This document shows, piece after piece, positions 24,129-32,198 of a stretch of DNA of 35,909 nt. The translations under genes and the position numbers were made by a program. Under the pieces are notes generated by a model. It searched no databases. It was not told where the DNA came from and saw only the letters and a program-made list of their open reading frames with translations. Source of the DNA: Bryobacterales bacterium (lineage in GTDB: Bacteria > Acidobacteriota > Terriglobia > Bryobacterales > Bryobacteraceae); NCBI GenBank assembly GCA_016789755.1, contig JAEUQG010000379.1, positions 1 to 35,909 on the forward strand, read 5' to 3'. Numbering within the stretch: position 1 is the first letter of the stretch; every line of letters begins with the position of its first letter.

Positions 24129-24927
24129 TGACCACTCCACGGGCAGCGCATGTTACCGCGACCGCGGGATCGGTGGGACGCAGGATGAGGCTCGCGAGAT
24201 CACCGCGATGAATAGGAACGGCGTTGGCTAGCTGGCCCCTTACGCTGTCGAGCGCCGATGAGGCTCCCGTCAATCGCAGGCATGCGATGGCAACGGAAGG
24301 GGGAACTTCGATGACAAGACCCTTTTTTCCCATGGCGCTCCAGATGGCGTGAGTGAACTCGCGCCCTGTGAGGAGCGCGGGGCAAAAAAGGTTGAAGGGG
24401 CCAGTTGCGCATTCCACCATCAGTTTCGTCATCGCTTCCAGGAAGTCCGAGAGCGAAATCACGGCAACCGATCGCGCATCGGGGAGGACCAGCGGCGCAA
24501 CGGGAAGCCGGTGCAATGTGCGCACCATTCTGGCGAACATTCCGCCGTTGCCGGCGACGAGCCCTGGCCGCACCACTGTGGCGCCTTGTTCCAGCACATG
24601 CTGCTCAATCGCATACTTTGCCGATCCGTACGAACTCAGCGAATCGGGGCGTGCGCTGAAGGAACTGACGAAGACCTGCCACCGCACACCGGCACGGGAT
24701 GCGGCTTCGAACCATGACATGGTCCCTTGCATGTTGACAGCGGCTGCATTCGGTGCGAAATCATGAGCCAGATGAATGACTGCGTCACAGCCGGCTGGGA
24801 GTGCGCAGGGTAGCTCTTCGCCGAGCCGGCAGCCCCCCGAGTCACGGACTTCATGGCCGAGCGCGCGCCAATGCTCCGCCAGGGACGATCCCAGAAACCC
24901 GTTGGCGCCTGTGAGGAGAATTCTCAT
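24121..24927 (-). CDS. NAD(P)-dependent epimerase/dehydratase (extended SDR)
   Basis: A 268-residue protein. The start is the ATG overlapping the GMC gene's stop (ATGA), directly before the Rossmann start MRILLTGANGFLGSSLA with the TGxxGxxG pattern (residues 6-13). The catalytic Tyr-x-x-x-Lys is Y100-G-S-A-K104, with a Ser-rich strand VFVSSFSA before it. The fold matches nucleotide-sugar epimerases/reductases and related 3-beta-HSD-like enzymes, but the length is short and the C-terminal substrate domain is not diagnostic. It is embedded between a GMC oxidoreductase and a methyltransferase, so a short modification pathway (oxidation, reduction or epimerisation, then methylation) is possible but unproven. 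Confidence 0.82.
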   Translation of the reverse strand: MRILLTGANGFLGSSLAEHWRALGHEVRDSGGCRLGEELPCALPAGCDAVIHLAHDFAPNAAAVNMQGTMSWFEAASRAGVRWQVFVSSFSARPDSLSSYGSAKYAIEQHVLEQGATVVRPGLVAGNGGMFARMVRTLHRLPVAPLVLPDARSVAVISLSDFLEAMTKLMVECATGPFNLFCPALLTGREFTHAIWSAMGKKGLVIEVPPSVAIACLRLTGASSALDSVRGQLANAVPIHRGDLASLILRPTDPAVAVTCAARGVVND

Positions 24928-26504
24928 CTGGCGACCCTCCTGGCGATGGATGTTGCAATGCGATGGGCGTTTGCCATGACCGTATAGGTGTGGTTCTTGG
25001 CGGGTAATCGCGGGAGGCACGCTCCATCGCAGACATACACGTTACGCGTACCTTGCAGTCTTCCCGCAGTGTCGAGCTGGTAAGGCCCTGGAGAAGCAGC
25101 CATCGGCAAAGTGCCGGCATAGTGTATCCCTTCACCGGGATTGCGGTGCTTCGCCATGCCTGCCGCGGTCCACGTACCGAGGCCGCGAAAAACCGTGCTG
25201 AGGCGGCCGGCCAGCCGATTGTCAGGATGCCATTCGTAGGAGGCATCCAAAGCTCCGTCTTCGCGCAGCCGCAGGGACTGCCTGGCGGAAGGCTCCGCGG
25301 GGTGGAACACGATGGCAAGCGAGAGCGCGGGCAGCAGGTACCGCAGGAGCCGGCGACTGACGTCCATTGGCAGGGGCAGTGTCCCGACGAAATCCGACAT
25401 TGGGGCGCCATTGCAGCCGTAGAGGCTGGCCTGATACTTCGTTCCGAACTGTTCCGCGGCAAGCACAACATTGAGTTGGGCCAGTGCTGGATCGTCCTGT
25501 TGGAGAGTGGTTCCGAACGAGCGGGGATGGAACATCGCCAGCACCGTCATGGGGTTGTCCAACAGCGGGAGTCTGGTTGTGAAGTCAGCGAATGAGGCCA
25601 GAACAATTCGCGCGGAGTTGAGTGCTCCGGCGGCGAGGATTAGGGTTCGTGAGCGGAAGACCACGCGAGTGTTCTGGGAATCCCGGGCGATCACCTCAAC
25701 TCCAGTTTCCGATTCTCGAAACTTCTCCACTAGCCATCCCGGCTCGTACTGGATCGCGCCGGCGCGAGACAATTCATCGATTGTCATTGCAGGGTTGTAC
25801 ATGGCCGGGTCTCCGGTCTGGACGAATTCAAGGCAACGGTAGGCGTAGGGCTCGCGGCCGCGGCGCGGTTGGGTGATGACGGCGAGGCGAGGGCGCCCGA
25901 AACGGACTCCACGTTGCATCCAGGCGCTTCGCCGGCTGTTGTAGGAGGCCAGCAACTGGCCGCAGTTGCGTGACAAGCGCAGCGGTGGATCGAGTGACGG
26001 CTCCTCGCCGAACTCCTCCCAAAGATCGTCGCGGGATCCACTGATCCCAATATGCTGCGCCACCGCATCGTAATGAGTGCTGAGATCGGCGAGGCCGATG
26101 GGATAGCCCCGCAAATCGTCCTCACCGAAGCGATAGACTCCCGCACCCCAGGCGTTGGCGAATCCGCCTTTAGCAAGGCTGATGACCGGTCGAAAGGTAG
26201 ACGAAGTGAGGGGCGCGAGCTCTTCCCAATTGCGGATGACGAACTCCAACGCGGGTGCACGAAGTTTCAGGCTGACAGGGGTATCACGGCGCAAATAGCG
26301 TAGGGCCTCGAAATTCGGGCCGATCAGATGCGGAGTCAAATCCGTTTTGCGCCGCAGTGAATACAGGTTCTCCTGGAGTTTGGGAAGGCCGGCGGATGTG
26401 TTGCCGAAGTCGAGGAGGCGAACGCCAAGTCCCCGCAGTGCCCAGGCGGCCATCGCGCCGGCAGGACCGGAGCCGACCACAATCACTTCAGAGTTTGCGT
26501 CCAT
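24924..26504 (-). CDS. GMC-family FAD oxidoreductase
   Basis: A 526-residue protein with no signal peptide. The N-terminal FAD motif is VIVVGSGPAGAMAAWALRG (GxGxxG at residues 11-16), and the family's RTLILAAGALNSARI signature lies in the middle. The C-terminal substrate domain ends with the catalytic pair candidates H461 (GIHYAGTLPM) and H505 (KNHTYTVMANAHRI), equivalent to the two active-site positions of glucose and cholesterol oxidases. The family oxidises alcohols and sugars; it resembles the long-chain alcohol/gluconate dehydrogenase-like bacterial GMC proteins. Its start overlaps the end of the 126-residue unknown gene by 17 bases and its stop overlaps the epimerase start by four. Because the leader is missing it is probably cytoplasmic, or exported with a partner. 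Confidence 0.87.
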   Translation of the reverse strand: MDANSEVIVVGSGPAGAMAAWALRGLGVRLLDFGNTSAGLPKLQENLYSLRRKTDLTPHLIGPNFEALRYLRRDTPVSLKLRAPALEFVIRNWEELAPLTSSTFRPVISLAKGGFANAWGAGVYRFGEDDLRGYPIGLADLSTHYDAVAQHIGISGSRDDLWEEFGEEPSLDPPLRLSRNCGQLLASYNSRRSAWMQRGVRFGRPRLAVITQPRRGREPYAYRCLEFVQTGDPAMYNPAMTIDELSRAGAIQYEPGWLVEKFRESETGVEVIARDSQNTRVVFRSRTLILAAGALNSARIVLASFADFTTRLPLLDNPMTVLAMFHPRSFGTTLQQDDPALAQLNVVLAAEQFGTKYQASLYGCNGAPMSDFVGTLPLPMDVSRRLLRYLLPALSLAIVFHPAEPSARQSLRLREDGALDASYEWHPDNRLAGRLSTVFRGLGTWTAAGMAKHRNPGEGIHYAGTLPMAASPGPYQLDTAGRLQGTRNVYVCDGACLPRLPAKNHTYTVMANAHRIATSIARRVAR

Positions 26505-26868
26505 GCCACCACAGAAGCAGTTTACCCTTAACCATCCGGTAGGCGGTGAGGAACGGGGCTGCGGCTAGTGCTTGCCAGGCCCGCCAGACCGATGGGCTTT
26601 CCAGCAGGAAGGCCTCCACGCAATCCGGGCGGGCCTCGGCGAGAGACAGCATCAGCAACGCGCGCGTGGTGAGTCCGTTGCGCGGATCGCTGCGGCGCCG
26701 GACGAACTCTGCGGCAGACAGATCGCTGCGGGTGGCAACCAACCTTTCTGTAAGAGGGTCCGGGGGAAGACGCAAAGCGGCGCGCGCAGCGGTGTAGGCT
26801 TCCAGCAGATCGCGGGGGGCCTGTCCGTTGCGCAGAAAGCACTCAAAGAACCGCTGCGCTTCGGTCAC
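26488..26868 (-). CDS. Small protein of unknown function coupled to the GMC oxidoreductase
   Basis: 126 residues from the GTG at 26868, chosen because it forms a GTGA overlap with the beta-helix gene's stop and has GGAG five bases before it; an ATG nine codons upstream is the alternative. The protein is helical, Ala/Leu/Arg-rich (FFECFLRNGQAPRDLLEAY, TTRALLMLSLAEARPDCVEAFL) and ends with a basic, aromatic stretch KGKLLLWWHGRKL that might touch the membrane. I do not recognise the family. Overlap with both neighbours suggests it works with the GMC oxidoreductase, perhaps as a small subunit; it does not show the Tat leader expected of gluconate-dehydrogenase gamma-type subunits. Confidence 0.65.
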   Translation of the reverse strand: MTEAQRFFECFLRNGQAPRDLLEAYTAARAALRLPPDPLTERLVATRSDLSAAEFVRRRSDPRNGLTTRALLMLSLAEARPDCVEAFLLESPSVWRAWQALAAAPFLTAYRMVKGKLLLWWHGRKL

Positions 26869-28526
26869 GGTGTCTCCGTTGCGTACAGCTCCCAAGGGGC
26901 GCGTTGGAACCCAGGGGCCATTTCACGTCCGAATCGAAGGGGCTGTAGATCGGTTTCGTACGCGCCGATGTCGGGCGCCGCGCCGGTAAACGCATCGTTG
27001 AAGCCGGGGATCGGCACTCCCCTGTCAACGGCTGGATTGGCGCCGAAGATCATCGGATCGGTGATTGCTGTTTTCTGGCCGTTGGCGCTGAACTCAACGC
27101 GGCCCCATTGGATCCGCTTCATTGTCGGGGCAAGATACCATTCGAGCTTTTGTGAAGGTAAGAACATCGACTGCACGAATCCGCCGCCTAAGTAGCCGCC
27201 GGTGAGATCGTTCTTGAAGTCATTGGCCGGCGCGCCGCGATCGGGCGGATACGATCGCCCGCGGGAGTAGAAGATGTTGTTGCGAGTGACCGCATTGTGC
27301 AGCTCATGACTGCTGAACACGTCCAATCCACCACGTGGCTGCAGCGCGGTGTTGTGATAGATGAACCGGTAGCCGAGTCCGGTAGAAACACGCTCGCCGT
27401 TGACGGTGACGGTATTCATGCCGGTCTTGATCATCATGCCTCCAGAGGGGTCGATGTGAGTGAGGCGGCTTTCGCCGAAGACATTGCGGAAGATGTAGAG
27501 GGGGCCCATCGCGGTGGCGGCGGTGGCCACATGGACGAAGGTGTGATGGATGTAGTTGCTCCAAATACGGACGTTGCGGTTGGCGCCCTCACTCTCGATG
27601 GCATCGTCCCAGCAGTGCGAAACGATGTTCCCGTAGATATCGGAGTCTCGATTGGGGCTGCCCTCGAAGCTGTAGTTTGAGCCGCCGCCGATGCCGTCGT
27701 TGAAGCCGTGGTCATCGGAAGACTGAATGGTGTTGTAGCGAATGACGTTTCCGCCGCTGGAGTCGATCAACGTGATGGCCTGAGGGCCTGATGGATGCCC
27801 GGACTCCCAGTCATTCGCGCCGCCGCGTGGATGCTCGATCAAGTTTCGTTGAATCACCAGCCGTCCGGCTCGCCGGCCAGCGAACACGGCGCTGTCCGAA
27901 CCGGTGTTCACTCCCCACACTCTTGCTCCACCGATGCGTCCCCATCCGCTGATGTGGGAATCCTCGATGACCACGTTCTGTACGCCATCCTTGATGTGGA
28001 TCGCGTGTACGGCCGCGTTGCGCAGTTCCACGCCGCGTAAAACCACATAGTCAGCTTCGATGACGATGTTGTTGTCGGAGAGATTGAATACATCGGAGAC
28101 CCATTTTGTTTTGGGCGAAGGCGTGACCAGATGCCACCCCGACGCGTCGCCACCCTCGGTGATGCGCAACGTGCGATCGCGGGGTGCGTCCTGCAAATAC
28201 GTCGTCTTGCCGATGGGGAAGCGCTCACTCCGTGTGCGAGCCTGTAGTTCGGCTGTTTCTTCAGCGGCGGACATGCGCACATCATAGGCCGTGTCCGGTT
28301 TTAGCAGCACCAGGGAGCCACGGCACTGCTTTTCGCGAGGATCGTAGACCATCCAGTGGCCGTCGCGCCACTGGCCCGCGCCGGACTCCTTGTATTGAAG
28401 CCGGCAGTTTGCGGGAGTGGAGGTTACGTTGAAATAGAGGCCCAGAGATTCAAACGTGGGCTCCACCCACGCCTTCTGTTGTGCGTGAACGGCATCGGCG
28501 AACAGCAGCAGCAGTGGAAGCAGCAT
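26865..28526 (-). CDS. Secreted right-handed parallel beta-helix protein
   Basis: 553 residues with a signal peptide (1-15). Residues 20-95 look like a fibronectin-III/purple-acid-phosphatase-like beta-sandwich (LGLYFNVTSTPANCRLQYK, LLKPDTAYDVRMS). Residues about 130-420 are a parallel beta-helix with regular rungs: NNIVIEADYVVLRGVELRN, NVVIEDSHISG, RLVIQRNLIEHP, GNVIRYNTIQSSDDHGF, DIYGNIVSHCWDDAIESEG, NVRIWSNYIHHTF. This fold occurs in pectate lyases, polysaccharide epimerases and uncharacterised secreted proteins. The C-terminal 130 residues (DPMIFGANPAVDRG, PDIGAYE) are the usual cap of these bacterial proteins. The substrate is probably a polysaccharide, but no catalytic set can be assigned. 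It is 15 bases downstream of the alpha/beta hydrolase gene. Confidence 0.82.
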   Translation of the reverse strand: MLLPLLLLFADAVHAQQKAWVEPTFESLGLYFNVTSTPANCRLQYKESGAGQWRDGHWMVYDPREKQCRGSLVLLKPDTAYDVRMSAAEETAELQARTRSERFPIGKTTYLQDAPRDRTLRITEGGDASGWHLVTPSPKTKWVSDVFNLSDNNIVIEADYVVLRGVELRNAAVHAIHIKDGVQNVVIEDSHISGWGRIGGARVWGVNTGSDSAVFAGRRAGRLVIQRNLIEHPRGGANDWESGHPSGPQAITLIDSSGGNVIRYNTIQSSDDHGFNDGIGGGSNYSFEGSPNRDSDIYGNIVSHCWDDAIESEGANRNVRIWSNYIHHTFVHVATAATAMGPLYIFRNVFGESRLTHIDPSGGMMIKTGMNTVTVNGERVSTGLGYRFIYHNTALQPRGGLDVFSSHELHNAVTRNNIFYSRGRSYPPDRGAPANDFKNDLTGGYLGGGFVQSMFLPSQKLEWYLAPTMKRIQWGRVEFSANGQKTAITDPMIFGANPAVDRGVPIPGFNDAFTGAAPDIGAYETDLQPLRFGREMAPGFQRAPWELYATETP

Positions 28527-28541
28527 ATTGCTAGTTGAGCA

Positions 28542-30335
28542 CTAAAAGAGCTGCGCCAGGGAGTAGATCTCGCGCATATGCGGTCCTTGAAACGCCGGTG
28601 CCTTGTAATGAAAGAAGTGAAGCTTGCGCGGAGCCAGGGCTCTGGCTGTTCCGGCGATATCGGTGTGACGCAGCACGTTGAGAAAGATGGGTCCGCGGAT
28701 ATGCGTTTCGGGTGGCTCAATGAGCAGGACATCGGAGATACGAGGGTCAAGGGCAGCGGCGTAGAGCGCGATTCCCGCATCGACCCCGCGGCCGCCGATG
28801 ACAATCTTCGATGCATCCACTTTGGGATGCCGCAGCAACTCGTCTATAGCGGCCAAAACATCTTGCAGGCGGATTGTTTCGGGCGTCGTTCCGACATGCA
28901 TCGCATTCCGGATCAGTCCGCGATACTCGCCGGGCTGCCATCCGAAGGCGTGAGCGCGCATCTCGACAACGCCCGATGGTAACGCGCCGAGACGGAAGAA
29001 ATTCCCCGTTAGCGCCGGGTCTTCGCCGATGGGAACGATATAGAGGAAGCCCGGGAAGCGGCCCTCCTGCTCCGGCGCGCGCAGCCGCGTTCGGGGGGCG
29101 CCCCTCTTTTCCAACGCCTGGGAAAATACCTCCGTTCTCAAGACACGCAAGAGATCCGGGCGGGGTTTAGCGATTGGCTTGAAGAGCAGATGAACACGCG
29201 GATTGATCGCGTCTGCTGGCGGCTTGCCTTGAAAGGCGGTGAGTTCTGCAGGTTCCGCATTCCGATAGGTCATTTCGGGATCGCGAGTCACTCCCATCAA
29301 ATGCTTGTCGAACCAGCGGAGGACTTGCTCTCTAAGGAAATCGGAATCCTGATGCCCGGTATCCACCACGATGTTCTGGAACCGGTCGGGGCGTTCGTAG
29401 CCGAGGTACAGCCTGGTCAGCACCTCCTCGAATTTGGTGTAGCCTGGCACCGGAAACAGGTCGTCTTTCTTGCCGTGGGCCATCAAGAGGGGACGCGGTG
29501 CTATTAGCCCGCCTTGATGTGTCATGTCATGGCGGTGGAAATTGATGGGGAACATGCAGTCGCAATGGCGCCGCTGCGTGTCTTCGCGCAGATTCGCGAG
29601 ATAGGTGCTGATGCCCATCACCGGCGCGGCGACCTTGATGCGATCATCCAGAGCGGCGGTGAACCATGTCATTGCAGCTCCGCCCGAACGCCCCGTCATG
29701 CCGATCTTCGATGCGTCCACTTCGGGACGGGCGGCAAGGTAGTCGATGGCGCGAATGGCGTTCCACACATCGATCCCGGCAGGCGTGTAGCCGCGTGCGT
29801 ACCAATCGTACAACTGCATGGCGTAAACGCCATGATGGAGGGAAAAGATCTCCGCGATCTGAATGGGGTCGACAATCAGGCACGCATATCCGTTGCGGGC
29901 AAAGCTGATGCCGTGGCGCTGATAGGCTGTCTTCGCACCCTCCGGGACCATGGCATGTCCGCATACATAGACAACCGCCGGGACTTGGCTTTTCCTCTGC
30001 TTCGGAAGATAGAGATTGGCGGTGACGTAGAACTTCGGAAGGCTCTCAAAAGCCAGTTTCTCCACCGTGTGGTCGTCGCGGTCGAGAGAACCGCGGATTT
30101 GCACGTTCAGCGGGGTACGGGCAGGCCAAGGATCGAGGCCCAGCATCGCCTGCAACTCGCGCCGCCGTTGCGCCCGCACAGGCTCCCAGGCTTGCGGGGT
30201 GGCCAATTCCTTTTCAGCGCGTTCGAGGATCCTGGCGGCTTCTTGTTCCAGCAGCGGCCGCGATTGCGCCATGCCGGCGCCAGGCAGCGTGACTGCCGCA
30301 GGGAGCACACGCAGAAGTGTGCGGCGTGCGATCAC
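28542..30335 (-). CDS. Secreted alpha/beta hydrolase (acetyl-xylan-esterase-like) with a degenerate second domain
   Basis: 597 residues from a GTG that overlaps the PhoD gene's stop (GTGA); it gives a twin-arginine-like leader (IARRTLLRVLPAAV, cleaved near 23). Domain 1 (about 100-350) has the nucleophile elbow G215-R-S217-G-G, an acid candidate D291 or D292 in HGKKDD, and His328 in DTGHQD, which fits acetyl esterases and dienelactone-hydrolase-type enzymes. Domain 2 (about 425-597) repeats the landmark: HPKVDASKIVIGGRGVDAG matches RPEVDASKIGMTGRSGGAA of domain 1, but the nucleophile Ser is Gly517 and no His box is visible. So domain 1 is probably the esterase and domain 2 a non-catalytic relic. 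It likely removes acyl groups from glycans in the periplasm. Confidence 0.83.
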   Translation of the reverse strand: MIARRTLLRVLPAAVTLPGAGMAQSRPLLEQEAARILERAEKELATPQAWEPVRAQRRRELQAMLGLDPWPARTPLNVQIRGSLDRDDHTVEKLAFESLPKFYVTANLYLPKQRKSQVPAVVYVCGHAMVPEGAKTAYQRHGISFARNGYACLIVDPIQIAEIFSLHHGVYAMQLYDWYARGYTPAGIDVWNAIRAIDYLAARPEVDASKIGMTGRSGGAAMTWFTAALDDRIKVAAPVMGISTYLANLREDTQRRHCDCMFPINFHRHDMTHQGGLIAPRPLLMAHGKKDDLFPVPGYTKFEEVLTRLYLGYERPDRFQNIVVDTGHQDSDFLREQVLRWFDKHLMGVTRDPEMTYRNAEPAELTAFQGKPPADAINPRVHLLFKPIAKPRPDLLRVLRTEVFSQALEKRGAPRTRLRAPEQEGRFPGFLYIVPIGEDPALTGNFFRLGALPSGVVEMRAHAFGWQPGEYRGLIRNAMHVGTTPETIRLQDVLAAIDELLRHPKVDASKIVIGGRGVDAGIALYAAALDPRISDVLLIEPPETHIRGPIFLNVLRHTDIAGTARALAPRKLHFFHYKAPAFQGPHMREIYSLAQLF

Positions 30336-32173
30336 GCATGCACCGCCTCGGCGTACAGCAGATCGCCGGAGACGCCATCGTAGTATTGAATGACGACGTG
30401 AGGCTTGTCGAAGGCGACCCATCGTCTGTTGCCCGACTCATCGGGATTCTCGAACACGTTGTTGATTTGCGCCACCGCATAGACTGGCTTACGGCGGAGT
30501 TTCGGTGGAACGTCGTTACGGAAATATGTGGACCAGCGGATCTCGCACATTCTGCCGCGCGAGTTGAATGTCCCGTTGGGCGGACGGTCACCTTCGCTCC
30601 TTGCCGGATGGTTGGCTGAGTTGTGGGGCCCGGAACAGAACTCCCATACTTTGTCGGACACCTTGACGGCGAAGCTGTTGTGCAGATCACCGGTCATGAC
30701 GAAGACGGGTTTGTTGAGAGCCTCCCAGAATCGCAGCAGAATTTCCCGCTCTTCGACAAATGCGGTCCAGGCGTCGTCTTTACCTTCGATTGGCCCGCTG
30801 GAGCCGGGACTACCGACGTGGGGGATCATCAGATTGACGGAGGAGGCAAGGAAGAAGAAGTCAGCGTCGCTTTCCTTCATGCTGCGCATCAGCCATTCCC
30901 GCTGCGCCCGTCCGATCATGGACAGTCCGCGGCTCATGGGGTCTTTGGTGTCGAATGCATCGCGCAGGCTGCGAGTGTCGAGCAGAAACACCTCCACGTT
31001 GCCGACTCGGAACTTGCCATAAGAGTGCCGGCCAATGGAATAGGCGCTCTCGCTGTTGGAGCGTGCAGCGGGAGCGATCTTGAGACGATGCGCGTCGAGC
31101 ACCTCCACCACGTTGTACACGCCCGCATTGGGATCGCCGCCGGAATCATCGAGCTTGCCAATATCCACCCCCGCAAGTTGACCGCCCCAGTGCACATGCA
31201 GGTTGGAAAGCTCAGACATTGTGAGCTTTGTGAAATCGGTGTTGGGGTCAGTGAGCACATCGCTGCCGGCTTTGAGCGAGGCCCTGCCGAAATGCGCGTG
31301 GGCGGAAGTGGCAAGCGGGTTGCTTCCCGCGATGTAGTCATACCAGGCGCGCAGCGAGATGTCGCGGAATACGGTGCGGCGGCTGTTGTTTCCGGGTTGC
31401 GCGGTGGCATAGACATCGTTGAGAATCTCGTGGTCGTCGGGCGTGAAATAGCTGGGAACCTCTTTGTGCCAAGCGGCCATGTTTACACCGCGTTCGAGGA
31501 AGAATTTGTAGTTCTCCCATACTCCGGTCATCGAAGGGGCGATGCGGAGAATATTGGGGATCGCTGCGGGCGGGCAACCTGTCTGTCTACACCAGTCTTC
31601 AACGGGGAACTCGCGCTTGTCTTCGTAGAGCCAGTCACCGTTCATCACGGCGAAGAGCACTTTATCCTTCAATTGCCGCCGCATCGTCTGATACGCCGGC
31701 AATCCAGGCCCCATGCCATTTCCCGGCTTCTGGTTGGCACAAGAACCGAACTGAAAGCGGAAATTGAACAGTCCTTTCGGATTCAGGGCGCCACGGTAGG
31801 CGTTTGCATCGGGGACGGTGTGGAAGCTGCCCGCGTGATCCGGCGATCCCTCATTCGAAGGCCCTGCCACAAGGCGAAAGTAGTATTTCGTGCCCGGCAA
31901 CAGCCCCGAGATCTTCGCCCATGCGGCATTGTCGTGATCGTAGAAAGTTCGTACCGGATCGGAGAGTTTGTCCATCCGGTTGGGGTCGGTTCCATAGCGG
32001 ATACGGAATTCTCCAGGCCGCGCCGTGCGGCCCCAAATACTAATATCGGTGCCGGTGACGTGACCGAGAATGGGTCCGTGCGTGATGGAGGAGGCTTGCG
32101 CCTGCAAGGCTGAGGGAGCGGCCATGGCCGCGAAGGCAGCCCTGGTGAGTTCGCGCCGGTTGAGTTTCCGCAT
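30332..32173 (-). CDS. PhoD-type alkaline phosphatase/phosphodiesterase with a central insertion
   Basis: 613 residues with a twin-arginine leader (MRKLNRRELTRAAFAAMAA). Residues 30-120 form the N-terminal beta-sandwich usual in PhoD (ISIWGRTARPGEFRIRYG, ISGLLPGTKYYFRLV). The metallophosphatase core shows FGSC145AN (Cys ligand of Fe3+ in PhoD), NGD180WLYED, DDHE (246-249), LLDTRSLRD (398-406) and TGDLH498. PhoD enzymes use Fe3+ and Ca2+ and release phosphate from mono- and diesters outside the cytoplasm; Tat export is typical. Between DDHE and LDTRS lies an extra segment of roughly 90 residues (about 293-382) that ordinary PhoD proteins lack. It is second in the minus-strand run, 25 bases after the Gfo/Idh gene. 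Confidence 0.85.
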   Translation of the reverse strand: MRKLNRRELTRAAFAAMAAPSALQAQASSITHGPILGHVTGTDISIWGRTARPGEFRIRYGTDPNRMDKLSDPVRTFYDHDNAAWAKISGLLPGTKYYFRLVAGPSNEGSPDHAGSFHTVPDANAYRGALNPKGLFNFRFQFGSCANQKPGNGMGPGLPAYQTMRRQLKDKVLFAVMNGDWLYEDKREFPVEDWCRQTGCPPAAIPNILRIAPSMTGVWENYKFFLERGVNMAAWHKEVPSYFTPDDHEILNDVYATAQPGNNSRRTVFRDISLRAWYDYIAGSNPLATSAHAHFGRASLKAGSDVLTDPNTDFTKLTMSELSNLHVHWGGQLAGVDIGKLDDSGGDPNAGVYNVVEVLDAHRLKIAPAARSNSESAYSIGRHSYGKFRVGNVEVFLLDTRSLRDAFDTKDPMSRGLSMIGRAQREWLMRSMKESDADFFFLASSVNLMIPHVGSPGSSGPIEGKDDAWTAFVEEREILLRFWEALNKPVFVMTGDLHNSFAVKVSDKVWEFCSGPHNSANHPARSEGDRPPNGTFNSRGRMCEIRWSTYFRNDVPPKLRRKPVYAVAQINNVFENPDESGNRRWVAFDKPHVVIQYYDGVSGDLLYAEAVHA

Positions 32174-32198
32174 CAGACGGATCTTATCAAAGCGATGG

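Noticed and set aside
23334..26504. A natural-product cluster (GMC oxidoreductase, epimerase, methyltransferase)
   Set aside because: No core biosynthetic enzyme (PKS, NRPS, terpene synthase or RiPP system) is present, and the same run contains unrelated exported hydrolases.
30623..32113. A 496-codon plus-strand open frame opposite the PhoD-like gene
   Set aside because: No family motif; the minus strand has all PhoD metal-site motifs and a Tat leader.
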